Origin: Flavobacterium ranwuense
GTDB lineage: Bacteria > Bacteroidota > Bacteroidia > Flavobacteriales > Flavobacteriaceae
Length of the DNA stretch: 64,000 nt
Assembly (NCBI RefSeq): GCF_004349315.1
Contig: NZ_SMLH01000010.1
Coordinates: 1-64,000 of the forward strand
Direction: 5' to 3'
Of the stretch, positions 28,581 through 37,416 are shown one piece after another. The stretch's first letter is position 1. Each line of letters starts with the position of its first letter. The notes beneath the pieces were generated by a model that did not search any database, was not told the DNA's origin, and worked only from the letters and a program-made list of their open reading frames with translations. The position numbers and the translations under genes were made by a program.

Positions 28581-29003
28581 ATGTACAAAGAGTTAAAAAA
28601 ATTCAAAGTTACCAATCAGTTTTCATTTACCACAGAGGATAGTCTAGCAGAAGTTTGTAATGCTTCAGAAGGATCTGGAGTATTTTTAGTGTATTCAGTA
28701 GGGGAGGGAAAAGAGTTGATTATGGTTGGTTCTACTGGAACCGTTCAAAATGACGGAACTTTGAAAATTAAAAATGGTGGTCTTAAAGACAAAATTGTTG
28801 AAGGACATCAATTTGCTAAAACTGGAAGAAAATATTCTTGGCCTGCACAAATGAAAATCGAAGATATCAGCACACTTGAAGTGGTTTGGTATGAGACATT
28901 CAACGATAAGACAAAAGTGATTCCAACATTTGTAGAAGGACAAGTTTTACAAAATTTCCTTGACGAAAATGGAAGACTGCCAAAATGGAATGTAGCTTTT
29001 TAA
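28581..29003 (+). CDS. Conserved small protein, possibly GIY-YIG-like
   Basis: 140 residues with no signal or membrane segment. GVFLVYSVGEGKELIMVGSTG (residues 33-53) resembles the GIY...YIG core, and the C-terminal FVEGQVLQNFLDENGRLPKWN resembles the region carrying the catalytic Glu and closing G-x-LPxWN of GIY-YIG nucleases. The usual catalytic Arg and second Tyr are not obvious, so any nuclease activity is doubtful. I otherwise do not recognise the family. Own promoter and terminator. Confidence 0.6.
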   Translation: MYKELKKFKVTNQFSFTTEDSLAEVCNASEGSGVFLVYSVGEGKELIMVGSTGTVQNDGTLKIKNGGLKDKIVEGHQFAKTGRKYSWPAQMKIEDISTLEVVWYETFNDKTKVIPTFVEGQVLQNFLDENGRLPKWNVAF

Positions 29004-29041
29004 TTATTTAAAGTCTGTTTTCCAACATCTTAGTTATAATT

Positions 29042-29071
29042 GCGTCACATTTTTATGTGACGCTTTTTTTT
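29042..29071 (+). terminator. Terminator after the 28581 gene
   Basis: GCGTCACAT (29042-29050) with ATGTGACGC (29055-29063), then eight T. Confidence 0.92.
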
Positions 29072-29121
29072 GAATTATTATTATTTTGAATGAAATTCAA
29101 ATTATTTCATAAATAATTAAT

Positions 29122-29129
29122 TACTTTTG
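29122..29129 (+). promoter_or_regulatory. Promoter -7 box of the NhaC-family gene
   Basis: TACTTTTG, a TAnnTTTG match. It places the transcript start at the very beginning of the structured leader. Confidence 0.55.
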
Positions 29130-29133
29130 CACC

Positions 29134-29290
29134 CGTTATCACGAATCCTTTAATAGGATAGCAACCTGCAACAACAAGCAAGGTGCTAAAACGATAAGCC
29201 AAATCCTTTGGAAAAAATGTTGTTTTAATCATTTTTATATTTTGGTTTATTTGTTAGTCGTGGTAATGGATTCATTTTATACCATTATTT
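29134..29290 (+). promoter_or_regulatory. Structured leader, candidate variant S-box (SAM) riboswitch
   Basis: Seen: TTATC (29136-29140) pairs with GATAA (29193-29197) to close a junction. Inside lie a hairpin ATCCT/AGGAT (29145-29159) and a longer one, AGCAACCTGC with GCAAGGTGCT (29160-29187). The last reproduces the P3 element of SAM-I riboswitches (GCAACC...GGTGCTAA). The usual P2 kink-turn/GGAGGGA block is absent. The 5' arm TTATCACGA (29136-29144) can instead pair 9 bp, one wobble, with TCGTGGTAA (29258-29266), next to a TAATGG/CCATTA hairpin that ends 3 bp before the start codon. Inference: a translation-controlling switch. Some NhaC-family proteins (MetT) are methionine transporters under SAM riboswitches, which agrees. 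Confidence 0.5.
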
Positions 29291-30613
29291 ATGACAAAGA
29301 AAATTCAACAAAAAGGGAATGCATTGGCATTACTTCCGTTATTCATTTTTATTTTAACTTTTTTAGGAGCTGGAATTTGGCTTAATGATTTTTATGCATT
29401 CCCTTCTCCAGTAGCAGTTTTATTAGGGATTATTGCTGCTTTTTTACTTTTCAAACAATCAACAGAAGACAAAGTAAATACTTTGATTTCCGGTTGTGGC
29501 GAAAGCAAAATAATAACCATGTGTTTAATTTATTTGCTTGCAGGCGCTTTTGCCACTGTCACTAAAGCAATGGGAGGAGTTGATTCGGTGGTGAATTTAG
29601 GAATCAACAATATTGATGTAGCTTATTTCCCATTAGGAATTTTCCTGATTGCTTCTTTTCTTTCGACTGCTACAGGAACTTCGGTTGGGGCTATTGTGGC
29701 ATTAGGACCAATTGCGGTAAGTCTAGCTGAAAAAAGCGGTTCTCCACTCGCATTAATTGCAGGTTCTTTATTGGGAGGCGCCATGTTAGGCGATAATCTA
29801 TCGATGATTTCAGATACAACCATTGCGGCTACTCAGTCTTTGGGATGCGAAATGAAAGATAAATTTAAAACAAACCTGTTTATCGCTTTTCCGGCTTCGG
29901 TAATTACCATTTTTTTACTTTTCTATTTAGGATTAAATTCGGAAGTTACGGCTGTCGCTATTCCAAAATCGAGCTACGAACTAATCACTATTTTACCCTA
30001 TTTGTTAGTGATTGTCCTTGCCATAATTGGAATTAATGTTTTCACTACTTTAATAATCGGAATTGTGGTAGCAGGGATTATTGGAATTGTTGGTGCTGAT
30101 TTTACCATTTTAGTATTTGCACAAAAAATATACGAAGGGTTTACGAGCATGACCGATATATTCTTGTTATCCATGCTTACTGGTGGTTTAGCGGCATTGG
30201 TAGAAAAAGCAGGTGGAATTGATTTTGTCATTCACAAAATTAAATCCAGAATAAAAAACAAGAAATCGGCTCAAATGGGAATTGGAACCTTAGTGAGTTT
30301 TACTAATATGGCTATCGCCAATAATACCGTTTCCATTGTTATCACAGGAGCCATTGCCAAAGAAATTAATGATGAATATAATTTAAGCTCCAAAAAAACG
30401 GCAACTTTACTGGATATTTTTGCTTGTATTGTTCAGGGAATTTTGCCTTATGGCGCGCAAGTTTTGTTGATTTTAAGTTTTGCCAATGGTAAACTGAATT
30501 TCTTAGATTTAATCAGTAATGCTTGGTATCTCTTATTTTTATTTTTAGTTACTTTAATTGCCATTTACAGTAATTTTTGGGATAAATTGATAAATAGATT
30601 TTTGAAAGTTTAA
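29291..30613 (+). CDS. NhaC-family Na+/H+ antiporter or methionine (MetT-like) transporter
   Basis: 440 residues, about 11 membrane segments throughout. The family signature is present in TGTSVGAIVALGPIAVSLAEKSG, then GSLLGGAMLGDNLSMISDTTIAATQ, and later IANNTVSIVITGAIAKEI. NhaC relatives include Na+/H+ antiporters and the methionine importer MetT; sequence alone does not separate them. The structured leader upstream with an S-box-like element favours a role in methionine or sulfur metabolism. Confidence 0.85.
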   Translation: MTKKIQQKGNALALLPLFIFILTFLGAGIWLNDFYAFPSPVAVLLGIIAAFLLFKQSTEDKVNTLISGCGESKIITMCLIYLLAGAFATVTKAMGGVDSVVNLGINNIDVAYFPLGIFLIASFLSTATGTSVGAIVALGPIAVSLAEKSGSPLALIAGSLLGGAMLGDNLSMISDTTIAATQSLGCEMKDKFKTNLFIAFPASVITIFLLFYLGLNSEVTAVAIPKSSYELITILPYLLVIVLAIIGINVFTTLIIGIVVAGIIGIVGADFTILVFAQKIYEGFTSMTDIFLLSMLTGGLAALVEKAGGIDFVIHKIKSRIKNKKSAQMGIGTLVSFTNMAIANNTVSIVITGAIAKEINDEYNLSSKKTATLLDIFACIVQGILPYGAQVLLILSFANGKLNFLDLISNAWYLLFLFLVTLIAIYSNFWDKLINRFLKV

Positions 30614-30645
30614 GCTTTTGGCATAAAATTTTTGAATTGAATTGT

Positions 30646-30653
30646 TATATTTG
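30646..30653 (+). promoter_or_regulatory. Promoter -7 box of fabG
   Basis: TATATTTG, a TAnnTTTG match 33 bp upstream of the start. Confidence 0.5.
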
Positions 30654-30686
30654 TCTTATAAAAAAAATACAAACGAACGATAGAAT

Positions 30687-31433
30687 ATGAAATTACTAGA
30701 AGGAAAAGTAGCCATAATTACAGGTGCGAGTCGCGGAATTGGAAAAGGAATTGCTGAAGTTTTTGCAAAACATGGTGCAAATGTTGCATTCACCTACAGT
30801 TCATCTGTAGAATCAGCATTGGCATTAGAAAATGAATTGAACGCTCTTGGAATTAAAGCCAAAGGATATCAATCAAATGCTGCCGATTTTAATGAAGCGC
30901 AAACTTTTGTTGATGCTGTTTTGGCTGAATTCGGAACGGTTGATATTCTAATAAACAACGCCGGAATTACTAAAGACAACCTTTTGATGCGTATGTCCGA
31001 AGAAGATTTTGATAAAGTGATTGATGTCAATTTGAAATCCGTTTTTAATATGACCAAAGCGATTCAACGTACTTTCCTGAAACAACGTTCTGGTTCTATA
31101 ATCAATATGAGTTCAGTAGTAGGAGTGAAAGGAAATGCAGGACAGACTAATTATGCTGCTTCTAAAGCGGGAGTTATAGGGTTTTCAAAATCAGTAGCAT
31201 TGGAATTAGGATCTCGTAACATTCGTTGTAATGTAATTGCTCCAGGATTTATAGAAACAGAAATGACAGCTAAATTAAACGAAGATGTTGTAAAAGGATG
31301 GAGAGACGGAATTCCGTTGAAACGTGGTGGAACGACTGAAGATGTTGCCAATGCGTGTCTTTTCTTTGCTTCAGATATGAGTGCTTATGTAACGGGACAA
31401 GTTATGAATGTTTGTGGAGGAATGCTTACTTAA
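30687..31433 (+). CDS. fabG: 3-oxoacyl-[acyl-carrier-protein] reductase
   Basis: 248 residues of short-chain dehydrogenase. Cofactor site [14 protein letters not shown] motif, catalytic Ser in NMSSVVG and YAASK (Tyr-x-x-x-Lys), ending [13 protein letters not shown] typical of FabG. Reduces 3-ketoacyl-ACP with NADPH in fatty acid elongation. Followed by a word-repeat spacer and the membrane protein gene on the same strand. Confidence 0.95.
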   Translation: MKLLEGKVAIITGASRGIGKGIAEVFAKHGANVAFTYSSSVESALALENELNALGIKAKGYQSNAADFNEAQTFVDAVLAEFGTVDILINNAGITKDNLLMRMSEEDFDKVIDVNLKSVFNMTKAIQRTFLKQRSGSIINMSSVVGVKGNAGQTNYAASKAGVIGFSKSVALELGSRNIRCNVIAPGFIETEMTAKLNEDVVKGWRDGIPLKRGGTTEDVANACLFFASDMSAYVTGQVMNVCGGMLT

Positions 31434-31533
31434 TATTTAATTTAAAGATTGAAGAATTCAAAGATTTAAAGATTTTTGAACTACTTATTAATTTTTTAAT
31501 CTTTCAATTTTTAAATATTTTAATCAAAAATAA
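31434..31533. repeat. Word-repeat spacer between fabG and the large membrane protein
   Basis: Three copies of AAAGATT (near 31444, 31460 and 31469) and one inverse AATCTTT (31498-31504), within an AT-only stretch. Similar in make-up to the hisH-hisA spacer at 45645-45742. Confidence 0.5.
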
Positions 31534-33561
31534 ATGACAATAAACACGCTACTATTATTACTTCTTTCTTTACTAATAGCTGGCGGTTTGTCATTTTTTC
31601 AATATATCTATAAAGCCAAAAACAAATCGAATATTGGTTGGTTTTTGGCTTTTTTGCGTTTTTCATCCATTTTTGGAATTTTGTTATTGTTGATTAATCC
31701 AATACTAACCAAAAATACGCTTGAAACCGTAAAAACACCTTTGCCGATTGTTGTTGATAATTCGAGTTCCATTTCTTTTTTGAATGCGAATGAAAAAGCA
31801 TTGGAATTGTATAATAAAATAAAATCAAACTCGAATTTACAAGAGAAATTCGATGTACAATCGTATCAGTTTTCAGATGATTTTGAACCTATAAAAACAT
31901 TTGATTTTAAAGGAACCCAAACTAATATTGATGTTGTTGCCAAAAATCTAAAAAGCATTTATAAAAACGCAATCTATCCAACGGTTTTAATTACGGATGG
32001 AAATCAAACTTCCGGGAATGATTATGTCTACAGTTTTGATGCTGTGAATAAAGTATATCCAGTAATTGTAGGCGATACAACGACTTTTTTAGATTTCAAA
32101 ATCAATCAACTGAACGTTAATAAATACGCTTTTCACAAGAATAAATTTCCTGTAGAAGCTTTCTTTCAGTATTCAGGAACTAAAAGCATAACGGCCGATT
32201 TTATTATTTCACAAGGAAATTCAGTATTCAGTAAACAATCTATTACCTTTTCTCCATCCAAGAAAACGGCAACTGTAAGCGTACTTTTACCGGCTGATAA
32301 AATTGGATTACAGATTTTTAAAGCTACTATTTCATCGAAAGAAAAAGAAAAAAATACGTATAATAATACCAAGAATTTTGCGGTTGAAGTTATTGACCAA
32401 AAAACAAATATTGCTATTGTATCAGCTATAAATCATCCTGATTTAGGTGCGCTAAAAAGAGCCATTGAATCCAATGTGCAACGTAAAGTAACTATTGTTA
32501 AACCAAATGATATTAGGACATTACAAGATTTTAATGTTTTGATTTTATACCAACCGACAACTGAATTTAAAACCATTTTCGATAGTAATAAAAGTACTGG
32601 AATCAATACGTTTATTATTACAGGAAACAATACCGATTTCAGTTTTTTGAATCAGCAGCAGGATAATTTAAACTTTAAAATGAGCGGGCAAAAAGAAGAT
32701 TATTTGTCGATTTTTAATGCGCAGTTTAATTTGTTTGCAGCTGACAATATCGGGTTTGAAAATTTACCGCCTTTACAAAATGCTTTTGGAACAGTAACAA
32801 AAAAAGGAGCTGTTTCTGTTTTGCTTTCATCCAAAATTAGAACTATAGACACGAATGCACCTTTGCTGGCTTTTGCAGAAAATCAAGGCAGACGGACTGC
32901 TTATCTTTTGGGAGAAAACAGTTGGAAATGGCGCTTGCAAACGCATGTCAACAATCAATCTTTTGAAAAATATGATATTTTCATGGATAAGATTATTCAA
33001 TTTTTAGCTTCGAATAATTCTAAAAAATCATTAGTGGTTGAACATGAGAGTTTTTATAATTCAGGTGAAGCCATTGAAATAACTGCGCAATATTTCAATA
33101 AAAACTATGAGTTTGATGAAAAAGCCCGTTTGACTATTACGGTAACAAATACCAAAACCAAGCAAACGAAAAACTACGATTTATTGAAAGGAAATAATTC
33201 ATATAAAGTCAATCTTGACGGACTTAAAGCCGGCCCTTATGCGTTTATTGTAAAAGAATTGAATTCTAAAACGACATATTCCAGTAGTTTTGAAATTATT
33301 GATTTTAATATCGAAAAGCAATTTGTCAATCCCGATGTGGAAAAATTGACACAATTGGCCACGCAAACGCAAGGAAAAACATATTTTCCTGATCAAGTTG
33401 ATGTGTTGATTAAAACGCTTTTAGAAAATGAGGAATACAAAGCGATAGAAAAGAACATTGTTACAAAAACGCCTTTGATTGATTGGATTTGGTTATTGGT
33501 TTTAATTTCAATTTTGCTGGCAACCGAATGGTTTGTTCGAAAATACAACGGATTACTGTAA
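31534..33561 (+). CDS. Large membrane protein with VWA-like domain, function unknown
   Basis: 675 residues. Two N-terminal membrane segments (LLLLLLSLLIAGGLSFF; WFLAFLRFSSIFGILLLLI) and one at the C-terminus (LIDWIWLLVLISILLAT), with a long periplasmic part between. The N-terminal periplasmic region has a vWA-like start, LPIVVDNSSSIS, with the MIDAS-type D-x-S-x-S, and PTVLITDGNQTSGND further on. The layout resembles BatA-type or glutamine-amidotransferase-like membrane proteins. A role in envelope assembly is possible but unproven. Its end runs close to the LysR start. Confidence 0.75.
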   Translation: MTINTLLLLLLSLLIAGGLSFFQYIYKAKNKSNIGWFLAFLRFSSIFGILLLLINPILTKNTLETVKTPLPIVVDNSSSISFLNANEKALELYNKIKSNSNLQEKFDVQSYQFSDDFEPIKTFDFKGTQTNIDVVAKNLKSIYKNAIYPTVLITDGNQTSGNDYVYSFDAVNKVYPVIVGDTTTFLDFKINQLNVNKYAFHKNKFPVEAFFQYSGTKSITADFIISQGNSVFSKQSITFSPSKKTATVSVLLPADKIGLQIFKATISSKEKEKNTYNNTKNFAVEVIDQKTNIAIVSAINHPDLGALKRAIESNVQRKVTIVKPNDIRTLQDFNVLILYQPTTEFKTIFDSNKSTGINTFIITGNNTDFSFLNQQQDNLNFKMSGQKEDYLSIFNAQFNLFAADNIGFENLPPLQNAFGTVTKKGAVSVLLSSKIRTIDTNAPLLAFAENQGRRTAYLLGENSWKWRLQTHVNNQSFEKYDIFMDKIIQFLASNNSKKSLVVEHESFYNSGEAIEITAQYFNKNYEFDEKARLTITVTNTKTKQTKNYDLLKGNNSYKVNLDGLKAGPYAFIVKELNSKTTYSSSFEIIDFNIEKQFVNPDVEKLTQLATQTQGKTYFPDQVDVLIKTLLENEEYKAIEKNIVTKTPLIDWIWLLVLISILLATEWFVRKYNGLL

Positions 33562-33580
33562 TAAAATACAATTAAACAAT

Positions 33581-34477
33581 ATGGACTTTAGACTGAAAGT
33601 GTTTTATACCGTTGCCAATCGTTTGAGTTTCACTAAAGCTGCAACGGAATTATTTATTACGCAACCTGCGATTTCAAAGCATATTCAAGAATTAGAGGAA
33701 CAATATAAAATCAAATTGTTTGACAGAAATGGTTCTAAAATCGCACTGACAACTGCCGGTGAAGTATTATTAGAACACACTAAAAACATTTTTGAAGTAT
33801 ACCGCGAAATAGATTTTGATATGAGCACGTTGATTAATCAACGTTCCGGATTGTTACGATTAGGAGCCAGTACAACTATTTCTCAGTATATAATCCCGCC
33901 GCTTTTAGCTCGTTTTCATCAAAAAATGCAGGATGTAAAAGTGAATTTACTGAATGGAAACACGGAGCAAATTGAAAACGCTTTATTAAAACAGGAAATT
34001 GAAATAGGAATTGTTGAAGGACAATCAAAAAATAAATCCATTAAATATACGGAGTTTTTAAAAGACGAATTGGTTTTAGTCTGTAAGAGTTCCAATCCAT
34101 TAGTAAGTCTTGACGAAGTGACTCAGGAGGATCTTAAAAGAATGCATTTTTTAATGCGGGAACAAGGCTCAGGAACACTTGAAGTTATTGAGCATGCGTT
34201 GAAACCATTTGAAATTAAAGTATCAGAACTACAAATTGAAATGCAATTGGGAAGTACCGAAAGTATAAAATCGTATTTGATAAACTCTGATTGTGTAGCT
34301 TTCATATCGATTCATGCGATAGAAAAAGAACTTAAAAACAATGAATTGGCTATATTAGACATCAAAGACCTGATTATAGAACGTTTCTTTTATATTATTA
34401 CGTTGCAAGGAAAAACCGATTCGCTTTCGGATTTGTTCATCCAGAATATTTCGAATCATTATAGTTTAAAGTTATAG
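33581..34477 (+). CDS. LysR-family regulator, likely of the adjacent YeiH-type gene
   Basis: 298 residues from the ATG at 33581 (MDFRLKVFYTVANRLSFTK); an upstream in-frame ATG at 33533 would overlap the previous gene. N-terminal wHTH (ATELFITQPAISKHIQELEE) then a substrate-binding-like effector domain. LysR next to a YeiH-type exporter gene repeats the yeiE-yeiH pair of enteric bacteria, where the regulator responds to sulfite or related signals. Regulation of the neighbour is inferred. Confidence 0.9.
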   Translation: MDFRLKVFYTVANRLSFTKAATELFITQPAISKHIQELEEQYKIKLFDRNGSKIALTTAGEVLLEHTKNIFEVYREIDFDMSTLINQRSGLLRLGASTTISQYIIPPLLARFHQKMQDVKVNLLNGNTEQIENALLKQEIEIGIVEGQSKNKSIKYTEFLKDELVLVCKSSNPLVSLDEVTQEDLKRMHFLMREQGSGTLEVIEHALKPFEIKVSELQIEMQLGSTESIKSYLINSDCVAFISIHAIEKELKNNELAILDIKDLIIERFFYIITLQGKTDSLSDLFIQNISNHYSLKL

Positions 34478-34552
34478 CAGATTATAATTTGCGATTGGCA
34501 TAAATAGATTTATCTATCCACCTTTGTACTGTAATAATTCAACAACTTTACA

Positions 34553-35530
34553 TTGGAAACGCATCAAAAAGTAATTCAGAAAGAATCATTTATTTTTTTT
34601 AAAATAAATACCAAATTACAGCAACTCATTTTTGTTGCATTGCTATTGTTCTGCACAACAATTTTTGTTTCTCCGCCAATTGCTTTAGTATTAGGATTGA
34701 TTGTCGCCAACCTTTTTGGACATCCTTTTTTAGAATTGAATCATAAAGCCACTAATTATTTATTGCAATTTTCAGTAGTGGGACTAGGTTTTGGAATGAA
34801 TGTTCACAGTGCTGTTTCTGCAGGAAAGGAAGGCTTCTTGTTTACTGTGATTTCTATCTTCAGTACTATAGTTTTAGGAACTTTTCTGGGGAAATGGTTT
34901 AAAACCGATAAGAAAACATCTCATTTAATTTCTTGTGGAACTGCAATTTGTGGAGGAAGTGCCATTGCTGCAATTGCTCCCGTAATCAAATCCAATGAAA
35001 AACAAACATCAGTTGCTTTGGGAGTGATATTCATTCTGAATTCGGTGGCTTTATTTTTGTTTCCCGCCGTGGGTGATTGGTTGGATTTATCACAAAAAGA
35101 GTTTGGATTATGGTGCGCCATTGCCATTCATGACACCAGTTCTGTGGTAGGAGCAGCCAGTAAATATGGTCCCGAAGCATTACAAATTGCCACAACGGTA
35201 AAATTAGCCCGTGCGTTATGGATTATTCCTGTAGCATTGATTACTGCTTTTATTTTTAAAAATAAATCTGGAAAAATAAAAATTCCTTATTTCATCGGAT
35301 TGTTTATCTTGGCAATGATTGCCAATACCTATCTGCCACAAATGGAGAGAATAGGACCGCACTTGGTTTCAGTTGCAAAAATAGGTTTGACGGTAACTTT
35401 GTTTTTAATTGGAGCCGGATTAAATAGAACTGTTTTAAAATCGGTGGGATTGAAACCGCTTGCGCAGGGAATTTTGCTTTGGATATTCATAGCAATCGCT
35501 ACTTTGGTCTCTATTATTTATTTAAAATAG
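34553..35530 (+). CDS. YeiH/UPF0324 family putative sulfur-anion exporter
   Basis: 325 residues, about 10 membrane segments. Family signatures: SVVGLGFGMNVHSA, SCGTAICGGSAIAAIAPVI and IAIHDTSSVVGAASKYGPEAL. Starts at a TTG (34553), since no ATG lies near the expected N-terminus. Known relatives are proposed sulfite or sulfate exporters. Same strand as the LysR gene, 75 bp after it; the 3' end overlaps the convergent YoaK gene by 17 bp. Confidence 0.85.
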   Translation: METHQKVIQKESFIFFKINTKLQQLIFVALLLFCTTIFVSPPIALVLGLIVANLFGHPFLELNHKATNYLLQFSVVGLGFGMNVHSAVSAGKEGFLFTVISIFSTIVLGTFLGKWFKTDKKTSHLISCGTAICGGSAIAAIAPVIKSNEKQTSVALGVIFILNSVALFLFPAVGDWLDLSQKEFGLWCAIAIHDTSSVVGAASKYGPEALQIATTVKLARALWIIPVALITAFIFKNKSGKIKIPYFIGLFILAMIANTYLPQMERIGPHLVSVAKIGLTVTLFLIGAGLNRTVLKSVGLKPLAQGILLWIFIAIATLVSIIYLK

Positions 35531-36263
35531 TTTTATGATGAAAGGTTTTTCGTTTGATAATATGAAATTGCATTCGGATGTAATCATACAAAAGTGCAAT
35601 TAATAAAAAAGTTGCCGCAACAAAAAGGGTTTTCATTTCCAATAAATTATAAAGAAAACCTCCTGAAAAACAGCCGATAAAAAAGAACGTAATAATGGAT
35701 AATCTCAGATAGATACTTGTTTTTAATTTTTTCTTTTCTTCTGGTTTTTTGTAGAAAAATAATTGAGACAATTCGATTCCTAAATCGGTAAAAAGCCCGG
35801 TTAAATGGGTTGTTCTGACTGTAGATTGAGAAATTTTTGTGACCAAAGAGTTTTGTATTCCCATGGCAAAAAGCATCGAAAAAGCAATCCATTTTCCTTC
35901 AATGCTAGATAATGCTGATTGTGCTCCGAACATCCCAACACCAATCAAAACAACCATTTCCAGTGAAATTGGAATGACATGAGATAAATTTGGATGTTTT
36001 TTCGAAATCAATTCCGCTAAAAAATTAGAGGTAAAAGCGCCTAATAAAAAGAAAATAGTGAATATAAAAAAGGTAATTGCAGCTGCATAATCTCGTTTCA
36101 TGATTTCTTCGGCGAAATAGGCAAAATGACCCGTTACATTGGTTGTTAATGTTTGTATCGATAAAACTCCCGTAACATTTACAATTCCGGCTACAAAAGA
36201 CAATAAAGTGGCTAAACGAAGATTGTGAATAAAAGTTCTGTTTTTTCCTTGATGTCGAAACAT
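35514..36263 (-). CDS. YoaK/DUF1275 family membrane protein
   Basis: 249 residues, six or so membrane segments. Opening LATLLSFVAGIVNVTGVLSIQTLTTNVTGH is the DUF1275 signature, with the later AMGIQNSLVTKISQSTVRTTHLTGLFTDLG. The family has no firmly assigned function. Converges on the YeiH-type gene with a 17-bp overlap of coding ends. Confidence 0.9.
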   Translation of the reverse strand: MFRHQGKNRTFIHNLRLATLLSFVAGIVNVTGVLSIQTLTTNVTGHFAYFAEEIMKRDYAAAITFFIFTIFFLLGAFTSNFLAELISKKHPNLSHVIPISLEMVVLIGVGMFGAQSALSSIEGKWIAFSMLFAMGIQNSLVTKISQSTVRTTHLTGLFTDLGIELSQLFFYKKPEEKKKLKTSIYLRLSIITFFFIGCFSGGFLYNLLEMKTLFVAATFLLIALLYDYIRMQFHIIKRKTFHHKTILNK

Positions 36264-36331
36264 ATTCGTAGTTTTCTTTTTTAATTAACAGAATCTTAAA
36301 CCCAATTTTTTCTAATAACGATTTAAAGAAA

Positions 36332-36339
36332 TACATTTG
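36332..36339 (+). promoter_or_regulatory. Promoter -7 box of the phospholipase/nuclease gene
   Basis: TACATTTG, a TAnnTTTG match 21 bp before the ATG at 36361. It overlaps an upstream in-frame ATG, which argues for the later start. Confidence 0.55.
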
Positions 36340-36360
36340 TACTTCAAAAAAATAAATTTA

Positions 36361-37359
36361 ATGAAAAATTTTAAAATTAGACCTACACTTATCGCGTTAT
36401 CTACTCTTGGAGTTGCTTTTTTTCTTTTGTCATGGGGAGTTATTGGACATGAACGAATCAATAGAGCGGCGGTAATGGCACTACCTAAACCATTGCAGAC
36501 TTTCTTTTACAATCATATTGATTTTATTACACAAGAATCTACGGTTCCTGATTTGAGAAGAAATGTTTTGAATGATAAAGCAGAGCCACCTCGCCATTAT
36601 TTTGACATGGAGAATTTTGGTGCTGTGGAGACTTTTCCTAAAAACATGGAAGAAGCGAAACTAAAATACGATGAGAAGTTTTTGACTAAAAACGGAATAT
36701 TGCCTTGGTACATTCAAGATATGATGGTCAAATTGACTAAGGCTTTCAAGGACAAAAGAAAGAACGAAATATTATTTATTGCAGCTGATTTAGGGCATTA
36801 CATTGCGGATGCGCACATGCCGTTGCATACATCAGACAATCACGATGGACAAAACACCAATCAAAAAGGAATTCATTCGTTGTGGGAAAGCCGCTTGCCT
36901 GAATTATTTGTTAAAGATTATAAATTAAACGTAGCGCAAGGAAAATATTTAGAGAATGTGGATAAAGCAACTTGGGATATCATTTTTGACACTCACAGTT
37001 TAGTGGAGCCTTTATTAGCTGCTGATAAAAAACTTAGAACTGCAACTGCTGAAAACAAAATGTATGTAACAGATGCAACTGGAAATATTGTGAAAAACAA
37101 ATACGGTGGAATGTTATATTCTGATGAATATGCCGGTAAATTCCATACGGAGTTGAATGGAATGGTTGAAAAACAAATGAAAAAAGCCATTACAGCTACA
37201 GCAAGTTTTTGGTACACGGCTTGGGTAAATGCAGGAAAACCGGATTTAAGCAATCTTGATGCTACCGAACTTACAAAACGGAACAGTAAAACTTTAAAAA
37301 AGGATTTGAAAACTTTTGAAAAAGGGAATCTTTTTGGTTTAATAAATGAAAAAGAATAG
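36361..37359 (+). CDS. Secreted zinc-dependent phospholipase C / S1-P1 nuclease-like
   Basis: 332 residues from the ATG at 36361. The N-terminal hydrophobic signal ends before SWGVIGHERINR; the Trp there would be the mature N-terminal zinc ligand, as in phospholipase C and P1 nuclease. Further zinc-site residues: HYFDMENF, LGHYIADAHMPLHTSDNHDGQ and IHSLWES. Hydrolyses phospholipids or nucleic acids outside the cytoplasm; which one is not clear from sequence. Followed by a bidirectional terminator. Confidence 0.85.
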   Translation: MKNFKIRPTLIALSTLGVAFFLLSWGVIGHERINRAAVMALPKPLQTFFYNHIDFITQESTVPDLRRNVLNDKAEPPRHYFDMENFGAVETFPKNMEEAKLKYDEKFLTKNGILPWYIQDMMVKLTKAFKDKRKNEILFIAADLGHYIADAHMPLHTSDNHDGQNTNQKGIHSLWESRLPELFVKDYKLNVAQGKYLENVDKATWDIIFDTHSLVEPLLAADKKLRTATAENKMYVTDATGNIVKNKYGGMLYSDEYAGKFHTELNGMVEKQMKKAITATASFWYTAWVNAGKPDLSNLDATELTKRNSKTLKKDLKTFEKGNLFGLINEKE

Positions 37360-37376
37360 ACATTAGATTCAAAAGT

Positions 37377-37413
37377 AAAAAACGGGTGAGACTAGAATTT
37401 CACCCGTTTTTTT
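37377..37413. terminator. Bidirectional terminator
   Basis: AAAAAACGGGTGA (37377-37389) pairs with TCACCCGTTTTTT (37400-37412) between converging genes. Confidence 0.9.
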
Positions 37414-37416
37414 ATG

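Noticed and set aside
29134..29200. Canonical SAM-I riboswitch
   Set aside because: P3-like sequence is present, but the conserved GGAGGGA, the kink-turn and the pseudoknot partner of P2 are absent, so only a variant is proposed.
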